The notes under the pieces were generated by a model. The model had not been told where the DNA came from, made no database searches, and was given only the letters and a program-made list of their open reading frames with translations. A stretch of 64,000 nt of DNA. It comes from Muribaculaceae bacterium (GTDB taxonomy: Bacteria > Bacteroidota > Bacteroidia > Bacteroidales > Muribaculaceae). The stretch covers positions 62,001 through 126,000 of the forward strand of contig JAFRRT010000033.1 in NCBI GenBank assembly GCA_017427945.1, in the 5' to 3' direction. The position numbers were made by a program, and so were the translations under genes. Positions 1-8,577 of the stretch are shown here, one piece after another (the stretch's first letter is position 1; each line of letters begins with the position of its first letter).

Positions 1-2199
1 GTGACCGACTGGGGCCTGTCCTACGACGGCCGCAAGCGCGAGCCACTGACACTGCCGGCAAAGTTCCCGCTGCTGCTGACGCAGGGTGCCGAGGGTATTG
101 CCGTAGGTCTGTCGTGCAAAATCCTGCCGCACAACTTCAACGAGGTGATTGACGCCGCCATCAGTTACCTGCGCGGCGAGGAGTTCCACCTCTACCCCGA
201 CTTCCAGACGGGCGGCTACATTGACGTGAGCCACTACAACGACGGCGAGCGCGGCGGCTATGTACGCGTGCGCGCCAAAATCGAGAAACTCGACAACAAG
301 ACGCTGCTGGTCAAGGACGTGCCATACGGCAAGACCACCAGCACCGTCATCGAAAGCATCCTCAAGGCAGGCGAGCGCGGCAAAATCAAGATACGCAAGG
401 TGGAAGACAACACCAGTGCCACGGCCGAAATCATCGTCTCGCTGCAGGCAGGCACGAGCAGCGACATCGCCATCGATGCCCTGTATGCCTTTACCGACTG
501 CGAAATCTCCATCTGGCCCAACTGCTGTGTCATCAAAGACCAAAAGCCGCAGTTCCTCACCGTGAGCGACGTGCTGCGCTACAACGTGGACCGCACGCGC
601 GACATCCTGCGCCAAGAGCTGGAGATCATGCGCGGCGAGACAATGGAGACGCTGCACAACGTCTCGTTAGAGAAAATCTTCATCGAGGAACGCATCTACA
701 AGGACAAGGAGTTTGAAAACGCCAAGGACCAGGAGAAGGCCCTCAAGCACATCGACAAACGCCTGAAACCCTTCAAGGACCAGTTCTATCGCGAGGTGAC
801 GCAGGACGACCTGCTGCGCCTGCTGGAGATTCCCATGAAGCGCATCCTGAAGTACAATAGTGACAAGGCCGACGAGAACATCGCGCGGCTGAAGGACCGC
901 GTCAAGGACATCGACCACAAGCTGGCTCACCTGACCGACTATGCCATCGAGTGGTTCAAGGGCCTGAAGACAAAATATGGCTCGAAGTACCCGCGCCGTA
1001 CCATCATCCGCGAGTTTGACACCATCGTCGCCAGCAAGGTCGCCGAAGCGAACCAGAAACTCTATATCAACCGTGCCGACGGCTTCATCGGCACGAGCCT
1101 GAAGAAGGACGAGTTTGTGTGCAACTGCTCGGACATCGACGACGTCATCATCTTCTACAAAGATGGCAAGTTCAAGGTTACCAAGGTGGCCGAGAAGCTC
1201 TACGTAGGTAAGAACATCCTGTACCTGAACGTCTTCAAGAAAGGTGACGACCGCACTATATATAATGTATTATACCTTGACGGCCGCGGCGGCACCACCT
1301 ACATGAAACGTTTTGCCGTTACCGGCATCACCCGCGACCGCGAGTATGACATCACGCAGGGCAAGCCCGGCAGCAAGGTTGTGTGGTTCACCGCCAACCC
1401 CAACGGCGAGGCCGAGGTATTGCGCATCACCCTCAAGCCCAAGTTCAGGCTTAAAATCCTGCAGTTTGACGTGAACCTTGCCGACCTCGCCATCAAGGGC
1501 AAGCAGGCACGCGGCAACATCGTCACCAAGAACGAGGTGCACCGCATCTCGCTCAAGGAGGCAGGCCAATCCACGCTGGGCGACCGCGAGGTGTGGTTCG
1601 ACCCCGACATTCTGCGCATCAACTACGAGGGCCACGGCCGCTCATTGGGACTGTTCGGCGGTGATGACCGCATCCTGGTCATCATGAAGACGGGCGAGTT
1701 CTACACCACGAGCGCCGAGGCCACCAACCACTACGAGGAAGGCATTCTGCGCATCGAGAAGTTCGTGCCCGACAAGGTGTGGACCGCCGTGCTCGACGAC
1801 GCCGACCAAGGTCACCCCTATGTGAAACGCTTCACCCTCGAGGACAGCACCAAAAAGCAGAGCATGATAGGCACCAATCCTGAGTCACACTTGCTGTTGC
1901 TGAGCGACGAGCCCTGCCCGCGCTTTGAGGTGAAGATGGGCGGCAATGACAGCCAGCGCGAACCGTTCGTCATCGATGCCGAGGAGTTCATCGGCGTAAA
2001 GACGTTCAAGGCCAAGGGACGCCGCGTTACCAATTGGGAGGTGGCATCAATTACCGAGATTGAGCCGCGCGAACCGGCACCTGTTGAGGAAGCGCCAGCC
2101 AAGGAGCCCAACGAAGAAGCCCCTGCCGAGGACGGCATCAGCCAAGATGAGGTACTGGACCAGTTCACTGGCCAGCAGCGCATCCCCTTCGAAGATTGA
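1..2199 (+). CDS. parC: DNA topoisomerase IV / gyrase subunit A, 5'-truncated by window edge
   Basis: Type IIA topoisomerase A subunit, which cleaves and re-ligates DNA during decatenation or supercoil control, working with a ParE/GyrB-type ATPase. The frame is open at base 1, so the GTG there is not a real start; the winged-helix part with the catalytic tyrosine lies upstream of the window. Visible residues begin just before the conserved block LLTQGAEGIAVGL and PHNF, followed by the tower and coiled-coil region (about residues 190-330) and a C-terminal beta-pinwheel-like region (about 350-670). The last 45 residues are a low-complexity acidic Pro/Glu/Ala tail. The Bacteroidota family runs close to 900 residues, so roughly 150-200 are missing here. 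ParC rather than GyrA is preferred because I see no clear GyrA box, but this is not certain. Confidence 0.9.
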   Translation: MTDWGLSYDGRKREPLTLPAKFPLLLTQGAEGIAVGLSCKILPHNFNEVIDAAISYLRGEEFHLYPDFQTGGYIDVSHYNDGERGGYVRVRAKIEKLDNKTLLVKDVPYGKTTSTVIESILKAGERGKIKIRKVEDNTSATAEIIVSLQAGTSSDIAIDALYAFTDCEISIWPNCCVIKDQKPQFLTVSDVLRYNVDRTRDILRQELEIMRGETMETLHNVSLEKIFIEERIYKDKEFENAKDQEKALKHIDKRLKPFKDQFYREVTQDDLLRLLEIPMKRILKYNSDKADENIARLKDRVKDIDHKLAHLTDYAIEWFKGLKTKYGSKYPRRTIIREFDTIVASKVAEANQKLYINRADGFIGTSLKKDEFVCNCSDIDDVIIFYKDGKFKVTKVAEKLYVGKNILYLNVFKKGDDRTIYNVLYLDGRGGTTYMKRFAVTGITRDREYDITQGKPGSKVVWFTANPNGEAEVLRITLKPKFRLKILQFDVNLADLAIKGKQARGNIVTKNEVHRISLKEAGQSTLGDREVWFDPDILRINYEGHGRSLGLFGGDDRILVIMKTGEFYTTSAEATNHYEEGILRIEKFVPDKVWTAVLDDADQGHPYVKRFTLEDSTKKQSMIGTNPESHLLLLSDEPCPRFEVKMGGNDSQREPFVIDAEEFIGVKTFKAKGRRVTNWEVASITEIEPREPAPVEEAPAKEPNEEAPAEDGISQDEVLDQFTGQQRIPFED

Positions 2200-2225
2200 T
2201 TAATGCGGGCTTGCGCCACATAATA

Positions 2226-2689
2226 AACTACGAATTACACGAATTATACGAATTTTATATGTTACTTTTCCCTAAAGAATCATATGACATAACAGGATGC
2301 ATGATGAATGTGCATCGTGAGCTTGGATGTGGTTTCTTAGAAAAAGTCTATCAAGAAGCTTTAGAACTAGAGTTTATTGAAGCTGGAATCCCTTATCAGA
2401 GAGAAGTAAACTTGAAAATCCAATATAAGGGAAAGGCTCTCAAGCAGGAATATATTGCTGATTTTGTTTGTTATGGAAAAATTATTGTCGAATTGAAAGC
2501 CATCACAAAATTATCAGATATTGAAAAAGCTCAAGTTATCAATTACTTAAAAGCAACTGGTTACGAATTGGGAATTCTCGCTAATTTCGGTGAGACAAGT
2601 TTGAATGTCGAACGATACTGCAACAGTAATAATCTCTTGTATAAATGATGGCGGATGCCAAATTAGTGAAATTAGCGGAATTCGTAGTT
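2226..2689. mobile_element. GxxExxY gene cassette with 30-bp imperfect terminal inverted repeats
   Basis: Bases 2226-2255 (beginning aactacgaatt, ending gaattt) match the reverse complement of 2660-2689 at 24 of 30 positions. The inner edge of the left arm is 3 bases before the likely ATG of the GxxExxY gene at 2259, and the right arm starts 11 bases after its stop, so the pair brackets exactly one gene. A diverged copy of the right end lies at 23877-23916. The cassette sits between the topoisomerase gene and an outer-membrane gene. No transposase is encoded; mobility is inferred only from the architecture and from the second copy. Confidence 0.5.
2259..2648 (+). CDS. GxxExxY family protein
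   Basis: Small protein of the GxxExxY family, named for the motif seen here as GFLEKVY (about residues 26-32). It also has the family's downstream block with EYIADFVCYGKIIVELKA, which resembles the core of PD-(D/E)XK-type nucleases (D...E-x-K); a nuclease role is known only by similarity and is not proven. I chose ATG 2259: an upstream in-frame ATG at 2196 would overlap the topoisomerase stop and run through the left inverted repeat. The gene is distinctly more AT-rich than both neighbours, consistent with acquisition. The protein is 129 residues, normal for the family. Confidence 0.8.
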   Translation: MLLFPKESYDITGCMMNVHRELGCGFLEKVYQEALELEFIEAGIPYQREVNLKIQYKGKALKQEYIADFVCYGKIIVELKAITKLSDIEKAQVINYLKATGYELGILANFGETSLNVERYCNSNNLLYK

Positions 2690-2695
2690 AAAAGA

Positions 2696-3463
2696 ATGAA
2701 GAGGTTTTTGACATATCTATTAGTAGTATTCGCTTTGTCGGCTATGGGGCAGGAGCGGGTGTCGATGTTTATGGTCGATGTGGGCTATGCCTCGATTCAT
2801 GACAGTTACCTGACGCCCATCACCTATGACGGTCTGGACCTTGCCATGACCTATGAAGCGATGCGGCCGACACGGTTCTCCCCCGACAAATGGCTGTGGC
2901 AGCTGCAGGTGGGTGCTGACTTTAACTACGTCGAGAACGATGCCCAAAACAACCACCTGGACAAGCTCATGGGCGACATCACCTTTGACATGCAGCGGCG
3001 GTGGAAAGAGGTCATTGCCCACCGCGTAAACCTGTCAGTCGGCCCGATAACGCAACTGCGCGCGGGCATCATCTACAACCCCGTCAACAGCAACAACACG
3101 GTATCGGTAAGGGCACACTGGAACGTGGGTGTCACCGGCATGGCGTCCTACAACACGCGACTGTGGCGCAAGCCCATCACCCTGCGCTATCAGGCACAGC
3201 TGCCCGTCGTGGGCGTGTTCTTCGCCCCCGAATTTGACGAGAGTTACTACGAGATTTACCTGGGTAACCACCGCAATCTGGCGCACCTGGGCTGGTGGGG
3301 CAACCGATTCGACATGACCAACTATGTGGGAGCCGACCTGCACCTGGGCAAGACCACCCTGCGTATCGGCTACCGCAACCGCCTGGAGCACTGGAGCGTG
3401 AACAATCTCAAAGTGCATGACGTGAGCCACTCTATAGTCCTTGGCATCGGCACCTCACACTAG
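2696..3463 (+). CDS. Secreted outer-membrane protein, DUF3316-like
   Basis: 255-residue protein with a signal peptide (basic start, hydrophobic core, ending near SAMGQ). The rest alternates hydrophobic and polar residues as in a beta-barrel. The C-terminal part (GNHRNLAHLGWWGNRFDM, then a Y-G-x-R strand and a terminal hydrophobic strand) resembles DUF3316 proteins of Bacteroidota, whose function is unknown. ATG 2696 is preferred to an upstream in-frame ATG at 2645 because the upstream codons lie within the right inverted repeat of the GxxExxY cassette and would spoil the signal peptide. The sequence directly before this start (tagttaaaaga) therefore belongs to that repeat, so the cassette end now serves as the gene's leader. 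Confidence 0.7.
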   Translation: MKRFLTYLLVVFALSAMGQERVSMFMVDVGYASIHDSYLTPITYDGLDLAMTYEAMRPTRFSPDKWLWQLQVGADFNYVENDAQNNHLDKLMGDITFDMQRRWKEVIAHRVNLSVGPITQLRAGIIYNPVNSNNTVSVRAHWNVGVTGMASYNTRLWRKPITLRYQAQLPVVGVFFAPEFDESYYEIYLGNHRNLAHLGWWGNRFDMTNYVGADLHLGKTTLRIGYRNRLEHWSVNNLKVHDVSHSIVLGIGTSH

Positions 3464-3474
3464 CAATATCATAA

Positions 3475-3490
3475 CCGCCCAAAGGGCGGG
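3475..3490. terminator. Short GC hairpin after the DUF3316-like gene
   Basis: ccgccc, a 3-base loop, then gggcgg form a 6-bp stem 12 bases after the stop codon. It lacks a strong T-tract on the plus strand, so termination is only suggested. Confidence 0.4.
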
Positions 3491-3550
3491 AAATTATTCA
3501 AATTTATTAAAAAACAAGAATGAACAAAACATCACAAACATAATAAAACT

Positions 3551-4600
3551 GTGATAATCAATATTTTAAATATAATTTGCAAAACTTCCCGTGCGCCAGC
3601 ACGGTCAATGCTACTATTGGCAGTGGTATTATTAGTGGGTTGTGCGCAGCAGGAGGAATGGGACAACGACCAGGTGGGGAACTTCGAGGCGTTGTGGACC
3701 ATCATGGACGAGCACTACAGCTTCTTTGACTACAAGCAGGTGGACTGGAACGAGATACATAGCCGCTACCGCGCGCTGGTATCTAACAAGATGACTGACA
3801 GGGAGTTGTTTGACATCTGCGGCGATATGCTCAAGGAGTTGCGCGACGGCCACACCAATCTTATCGCCAGTCATGACGTGTCGCGCTACTGGATTTGGGA
3901 ACAGTGGCCCGTCAACTACGATGAACGCATCATCGACCAGCATTACCTGAACTTTGACTACAAGATGGCATCGGGCATCAAGTACCAGATTCTGACCGAC
4001 AACTTCGGTTATATGTACTACGGCTCGTTCTCGTCGATCATCGGCGAGGGCAATCTGGACCTGATACTTAGTTACCTGGCGACCGCAGACGGGCTGATTA
4101 TCGACGTGCGCGACAACGGTGGCGGCCTGCTGACCAACGTCGAGAAACTGGTATCGCGCTTCATCGACAAGAAGACGCTCGCAGGCTACATCTGCCACAA
4201 AACGGGTAAAGGGCACAACGACGTGAGCGAACCCTATGCTTACTACTTCGAGCCCACCAAGAACCACATTCACTACCTCAAGCCGGTGGTGGTGCTTGCC
4301 AACCGCAGTTCGTTCAGCGCCTCGAACAACTTCGTGTCGATCATGAAGTCGCTTGACAATGTCACTGTCGTGGGCGACACCACAGGCGGAGGCAGTGGCT
4401 TGCCCTTCACCAGCGAGCTGCCCAACGGCTGGCGGGTGCGTTTCTCGTCATGTCCCGTTATGGACCCGCAGGGGAAAATTACCGAATTTGGTGTAACGCC
4501 CGACGTGCGTGTTGACATGGACGAGCAGGACCGTACGCGCGACGCCATCCTTGACAAGGCCATCGAAATTCTCACGCAGAAGACAGCAAACAATCTATAA
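3551..4600 (+). CDS. S41 family C-terminal processing peptidase, lipoprotein
   Basis: Secreted serine protease of the tail-specific/CPP family (S41). An N-terminal basic stretch and hydrophobic core end in a lipobox (LLVGC), so the mature protein should be lipid-anchored. The peptidase core spans about residues 150-335: GLIIDVRDNGGG is the family's conserved strand-turn and NRSSFSASN carries the predicted nucleophile Ser256, followed by the GDTTGGGSG loop. No PDZ domain is evident, giving a short version (349 residues), as in many Bacteroidota S41 lipoproteins. The start is uncertain: GTG 3551 keeps arginines before the hydrophobic core, whereas ATG 3608 would remove all positive charge before the lipobox. 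Confidence 0.85.
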   Translation: MIINILNIICKTSRAPARSMLLLAVVLLVGCAQQEEWDNDQVGNFEALWTIMDEHYSFFDYKQVDWNEIHSRYRALVSNKMTDRELFDICGDMLKELRDGHTNLIASHDVSRYWIWEQWPVNYDERIIDQHYLNFDYKMASGIKYQILTDNFGYMYYGSFSSIIGEGNLDLILSYLATADGLIIDVRDNGGGLLTNVEKLVSRFIDKKTLAGYICHKTGKGHNDVSEPYAYYFEPTKNHIHYLKPVVVLANRSSFSASNNFVSIMKSLDNVTVVGDTTGGGSGLPFTSELPNGWRVRFSSCPVMDPQGKITEFGVTPDVRVDMDEQDRTRDAILDKAIEILTQKTANNL

Positions 4601-4626
4601 ATTAACCACTTAAAAACTCTGAGAAA

Positions 4627-5103
4627 ATGAAAAAGTACATCTTCATGGCCATCCTGGCCGTTGCAACAGTCTTTGGTGCCTATGCCGAGTCGGGTGACAT
4701 CGCTGTGGGAGCCGAGTTCGCCTATGCCAGCAAGCATTCCATGGCAGGTTTAGGTCTCCAGGTTCAGGTTGAGCCCATCACCAACTGGCGTTTTGCCCCC
4801 GAGTTCATGTACTACTTCAAGAACGACGGTTTGAGCGCCTATAATGTGAATGTCAACTTCCACTACGTCATCCCTACCAGCACCACCTTCGCCATCTATC
4901 CTTTGGTGGGCTTCACCTTTGCCAGCTTCAAGGCCGACGGCGTCCCCGATAACATAACCGAGAACCGCTGCGGTGCCAACATCGGTATGGGTGCGCAGTA
5001 TCAAATCAAGGAGCGCCTGCACTTCTTCACCGAAGAGCGCTTCCAGATTCTCAAGGACTTTAATCAGTCTGTAACCTGCCTGGGATTGAAGTACACCTTC
5101 TAA
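4627..5103 (+). CDS. Small outer-membrane beta-barrel protein
   Basis: 158 residues with a clear signal peptide (MKKYIFMAILAVATVFGAYA) followed by about eight amphipathic strands and a terminal aromatic strand ending in LGLKYTF, the usual final-strand signature recognised by the BAM machinery. This resembles OmpX/OmpW-like eight-stranded barrels (OMP_b-brl families); no ligand can be inferred. It lies 26 bp after the S41 protease gene with no terminator between and is probably co-transcribed. The stop overlaps by 4 bp the stop of the convergent amidotransferase gene. Confidence 0.75.
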   Translation: MKKYIFMAILAVATVFGAYAESGDIAVGAEFAYASKHSMAGLGLQVQVEPITNWRFAPEFMYYFKNDGLSAYNVNVNFHYVIPTSTTFAIYPLVGFTFASFKADGVPDNITENRCGANIGMGAQYQIKERLHFFTEERFQILKDFNQSVTCLGLKYTF

Positions 5104-6068
5104 TCCCCTGCGGCAGCAATCAAAGCGACAAAGTAGGAAATAGCTTTTTGTAAAGGCATGAAGCGGGCGGCATCGGGCGCGTTCGCAAGATGCTTGCGCA
5201 CTGCCTCCTCGGGGTGATACTGCACGCCAAGGGCAAAGCACCTGTCGGTACGCTCAATAGCTTCGATGACATCCACACCGTCGGTGGGCGTTACTCCAGT
5301 GACTTTCAGCGGGGTACCCGTTACGTCACCCACTACCTGGTGGTGCCATGAAGGCACGTCACGGATGATATCGGTACCAGTAATGGCATATAGCAGCGAG
5401 GCGCGATCAGTGACCATCACATCGTGAGGCGTGTAGTAGCGGTTGCCCTCGGCATCGCGTTGCATGCGGTGCAAATAGCTGTAAGTTTTACCCATACTCT
5501 CATAGAATGTCGGCAGATCCTGGATGAGCGGCGCCCCCGAGACGACTGCCAGCATCTGCATGCCGCGGCACAGACCTAGCACGGGGATATCGTGGTCCAG
5601 GCAATAGGCCATCGTGAGGTATTCCGAGATATCACGCGTGGCGTTGGCAGGGCTGTCTTCGATTAGGCCGTGCCAGGTTTGGGGAGCGGCAAACAGCGTG
5701 GGGCTGATGTCACCGCCACCCAGAAAAACGACTGCCTGAACGCCCGCCAGCAGCTCGTCGGCGTTGGTGCCGTGATAGGTATCGCGCTTGACGATGTCGG
5801 CATACTGCTGACGCAAAACACCCATCTCATCAACATAGTCAGGGCACAAGGTCATGCCATCATAGTCAAACCCGGCAGGGCGCAGCTGGGGCAGAATCAC
5901 CGCTTCCCCACCCGCCTGTTCAATGGACAGGATGGCTCGGTCATAACTGGCAGCAGTGGGTTGCCAGGCGATGCCCACACGCACACGTCCCATCTCTGCG
6001 GCGTTCACGGTAAACACCAGCAGCAACATCACGAGAGCGCCAAAATATCTCAAGAAACTCTTTCTCAT
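5100..6068 (-). CDS. Secreted class I glutamine amidotransferase-like peptidase (C26)
   Basis: Gamma-glutamyl hydrolase / gamma-glutamyl-GABA hydrolase-like enzyme (peptidase family C26). The nucleophile elbow GLCRGMQM places Cys167, and GVQYHPEE gives His285 and Glu287, so the triad is complete. HDVMVTD precedes the last part of the domain. A signal peptide (about residues 1-24) predicts export, unusual relative to cytosolic PuuD but common for Bacteroidota members. The substrate is unknown; gamma-glutamyl amides are the family's substrates. The P1-family peptidase gene lies 86 bp upstream in the same direction, so the pair may form a peptide-degrading unit. Confidence 0.85.
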   Translation of the reverse strand: MRKSFLRYFGALVMLLLVFTVNAAEMGRVRVGIAWQPTAASYDRAILSIEQAGGEAVILPQLRPAGFDYDGMTLCPDYVDEMGVLRQQYADIVKRDTYHGTNADELLAGVQAVVFLGGGDISPTLFAAPQTWHGLIEDSPANATRDISEYLTMAYCLDHDIPVLGLCRGMQMLAVVSGAPLIQDLPTFYESMGKTYSYLHRMQRDAEGNRYYTPHDVMVTDRASLLYAITGTDIIRDVPSWHHQVVGDVTGTPLKVTGVTPTDGVDVIEAIERTDRCFALGVQYHPEEAVRKHLANAPDAARFMPLQKAISYFVALIAAAGD

Positions 6069-6154
6069 CTCGCTTATTATCTTAATACTTAGTTAGTTGA
6101 TTGTCAACGGCTTTCAGAACAACACCTCACTCCTAACCTCTAACTCCAAAATGC

Positions 6155-7294
6155 TTATCGGTTGCGTAGCATCTCCAACACTTGTTCAACGGGCAGAGCA
6201 TCAACGTGATAGCCGTTGCGGCCCGTCATTGAGTCGGCCATAAACAGGGAATTCCAAAGGGCCTCGGCCGTCGCCTCGATGGTGGCAGCGAAGATGGAAG
6301 ACATTTCGCCGTTGGCAAGTACCGTCGAAGTGATGGTTTTGGCGCGGCTGTCGATGAGATTCTCAGGGGCCACCGACATGGCGATGACATAGTCACCGCT
6401 GCCGTTTGAGGCGATGCCACCCGTCTTAGCCATACCCATCATGGCGCGTTTGGCAACTCGTTCCAGGTTGCGTGAGTCTAGCGGCGCATCGGTAATGACG
6501 ACCATCATGCAGGAACCGTCCACGTTCTCGGTCTTGCGCACATGGTTGATGAAATCGTGCTTCTGGAGCTTTTGTCCCACCTGCACGCCGTCAATCTCGA
6601 GGATGCCGCCGTAGTTGGTCTGGACCAGCACGCCGATGGTGTAGCCGCCCAACGAGGCAGGCAACACACGTGACGAGGTGCCAATGCCTCCCTTGAAGCC
6701 AAAGCAGATGGTGCCAGTCCCTGCGCCCACATTGCCCTGCTCCACAGGACCGCCATGCGCCTTATTGATAGCATCGATAACCATCTGAGGTGTGACGTGC
6801 ATGCCGCGGGTATCGTTCAGGCGGCCGTCATTGGTCTCGCCCACTACGGCATTGACCGAATTCTCGCGCTCATGGCCGGGTTGCATGAGCGTGTAGCGTA
6901 CCACACCCTCGATGCCAGCCGCCACACTCAAGGTGTTGGTCAATACAACCGGCGTCTCGATGTTGCCGAGTTCACGCACTTGGGTTACACCCGACAACTT
7001 ACCGAATCCGTTGCCCACATAGATGGCCGCAGGCACCTTCAGGCGGAAGATGTCGCCCTGATGCGGCACAATGGCTGTCACGCCTGTGCGGACGCTGTCG
7101 CCCTCGATCAACGTCACATGGCCCACCGTCACCCCTGGCACATCGGTAATGGCGTTATACTGGCCAGTCTCAAAAATGCCGGTGGGGAAGCCCCACTCTC
7201 GCAATGTTTTGTGAGTCTGAGCCTCTATTGCCAAGCCCCATAGAATGCAAATTGCAATCAATACATATCGTCTCATCATCTCCTTATTATTCAA
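6155..7294 (-). CDS. P1 family peptidase (DmpA/S58 aminopeptidase), secreted
   Basis: N-terminal nucleophile aminopeptidase family S58, typified by DmpA, which self-cleaves at a Gly-Ser bond and releases N-terminal residues (D- and beta-aminopeptidase activity in characterised members). The sequence shows ITDVPGVTVGH near the start, the conserved NDGRLND loop and the GIGTSSR segment with the putative cleavage Ser. The C-terminus NGSGDYVIAMS is also family-typical. A hydrophobic signal peptide spans about residues 8-25. Internal ATGs at codons 6 and 7 are possible starts. It precedes the C26 hydrolase gene on the same strand. Confidence 0.85.
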   Translation of the reverse strand: MNNKEMMRRYVLIAICILWGLAIEAQTHKTLREWGFPTGIFETGQYNAITDVPGVTVGHVTLIEGDSVRTGVTAIVPHQGDIFRLKVPAAIYVGNGFGKLSGVTQVRELGNIETPVVLTNTLSVAAGIEGVVRYTLMQPGHERENSVNAVVGETNDGRLNDTRGMHVTPQMVIDAINKAHGGPVEQGNVGAGTGTICFGFKGGIGTSSRVLPASLGGYTIGVLVQTNYGGILEIDGVQVGQKLQKHDFINHVRKTENVDGSCMMVVITDAPLDSRNLERVAKRAMMGMAKTGGIASNGSGDYVIAMSVAPENLIDSRAKTITSTVLANGEMSSIFAATIEATAEALWNSLFMADSMTGRNGYHVDALPVEQVLEMLRNR

Positions 7295-7316
7295 TACAAA
7301 ATTCGCTAATGAAACA

Positions 7317-7324
7317 CAAATTTA
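7317..7324 (-). promoter_or_regulatory. -7 box for the P1 peptidase gene
   Basis: Read on the minus strand this is TAAATTTG, matching the Bacteroidota consensus TAnnTTTG, with a TTG about 21 bases upstream. It lies 22 bases before the first start codon. Confidence 0.55.
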
Positions 7325-7388
7325 CTCAGTTTTTCCCGAACACGCCAAAAAATTAGGCAACAACAAATAAAGAATCACAAAGTTTTTT

Positions 7389-7396
7389 TACCTTTG
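7389..7396 (+). promoter_or_regulatory. -7 box upstream of the lipoprotein gene
   Basis: TACCTTTG matches TAnnTTTG. It implies a leader of about 95 nt before the ATG at 7496. Confidence 0.5.
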
Positions 7397-7495
7397 TGCT
7401 GTTTAGTAAAAAAGAATTCACATAAACGGTATGGTTATCAACTTTTGACACGCTATATCGTTATAATATACATGCAAATATTAAATACATAAGAA

Positions 7496-8545
7496 ATGAT
7501 TCTTTCCAGAAGTTTGAAATTTGCCCCATTGCAGTGCATTATCGCGGTTATCGCTGTGTTGTCGCTGTCATCATGCGAGCACGACGAGCCAGTCGACCCC
7601 ATCAAGCCTGTTGGGGAGCGCACGGTGCTGGTGCTTGTTTCCAATGGCGATATTTATGACCAAACGGGAAAATTGGTGACGCATTTGCCCAATTGCATTA
7701 ATGCCGCCGAGATTATTTCCGACGGTGATGACTATTTCGTGTCGGGTGACCAATCCAAGGAGCGTGTGGGTTACTGGAAAAACGGCAAATGGAATACACT
7801 GCATGTCGATTTTATTGATGACGTTGAACACAGGACTTATGGAATCGGTAAGTGGGACTACTATATCTACTTACTCGACATGCCCAATGTACTGAAAAAC
7901 AGTGGTATCTTCAGGTTGGAGGATTACCACGACTTCATCCCTGCCGATCATGCACTGCGGGTCAGTGAAGGCAAGTGCTATGTGATTGGATATGGCTTTG
8001 ATGATAACGATGAAATTTCTCAATACAAACCAGTGCTTTATACCGATTACAAAAAGGAATTTTTGCCTATGCCCGAGGGTGCTGTTACCGGTGAGTGCCA
8101 CGCTCTATACGCATATGACCGCAATCACACCGTCATTGGAGGTATCATAGACCGTAAACCCGCGGTCTGGGTCGACAAAGAATACCAGATTTATGAAACC
8201 AGCTATCCTTCATTGTTGAATATTGAAGACTATTTCCCCGTCGGGCGTATTGATGCCATCACCATGTCGGGCGGTATCATTTATGGTGCCGGCTGGGAAT
8301 TAAACGACAAATTTAAAGTTGTGGCTACAGTATGGATTGACGGTGTCCCTCATCATTACCTGTCGGGTGATAGCCATGTGAGCAGTTCTCAGGCAATAGA
8401 AATTTATAGTTATGGCGATGATGTGTATGTTCTCACAAGCGAGTATAACAATGAGACCGACGAGACGGTGAATCATCTGTGGCTGAACGGCAGAATCATC
8501 ATGTCCTATCCTGGTATTGAAGCATCTGGATTTACAGTGCTTTAA
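7496..8545 (+). CDS. Lipoprotein of unknown function with propeller-like repeats
   Basis: 349 residues. A hydrophobic N-terminus ends in SLSSC, a good lipobox, followed by an acidic linker (EHDEPVDP). The mature part repeats short units in which a hydrophobic strand is followed by a Trp/Tyr-x-(N/D)-G turn (GYWKNGKWN, AVWVDKEYQ, TVWIDGVPH, HLWLNGRII), suggesting a beta-propeller. I do not recognise a named family. Phospholipase A follows 32 bp downstream and may share its transcript. Confidence 0.7.
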   Translation: MILSRSLKFAPLQCIIAVIAVLSLSSCEHDEPVDPIKPVGERTVLVLVSNGDIYDQTGKLVTHLPNCINAAEIISDGDDYFVSGDQSKERVGYWKNGKWNTLHVDFIDDVEHRTYGIGKWDYYIYLLDMPNVLKNSGIFRLEDYHDFIPADHALRVSEGKCYVIGYGFDDNDEISQYKPVLYTDYKKEFLPMPEGAVTGECHALYAYDRNHTVIGGIIDRKPAVWVDKEYQIYETSYPSLLNIEDYFPVGRIDAITMSGGIIYGAGWELNDKFKVVATVWIDGVPHHYLSGDSHVSSSQAIEIYSYGDDVYVLTSEYNNETDETVNHLWLNGRIIMSYPGIEASGFTVL

Positions 8546-8577
8546 CATTACTGAAACTATATTACAAAACTGAATTT

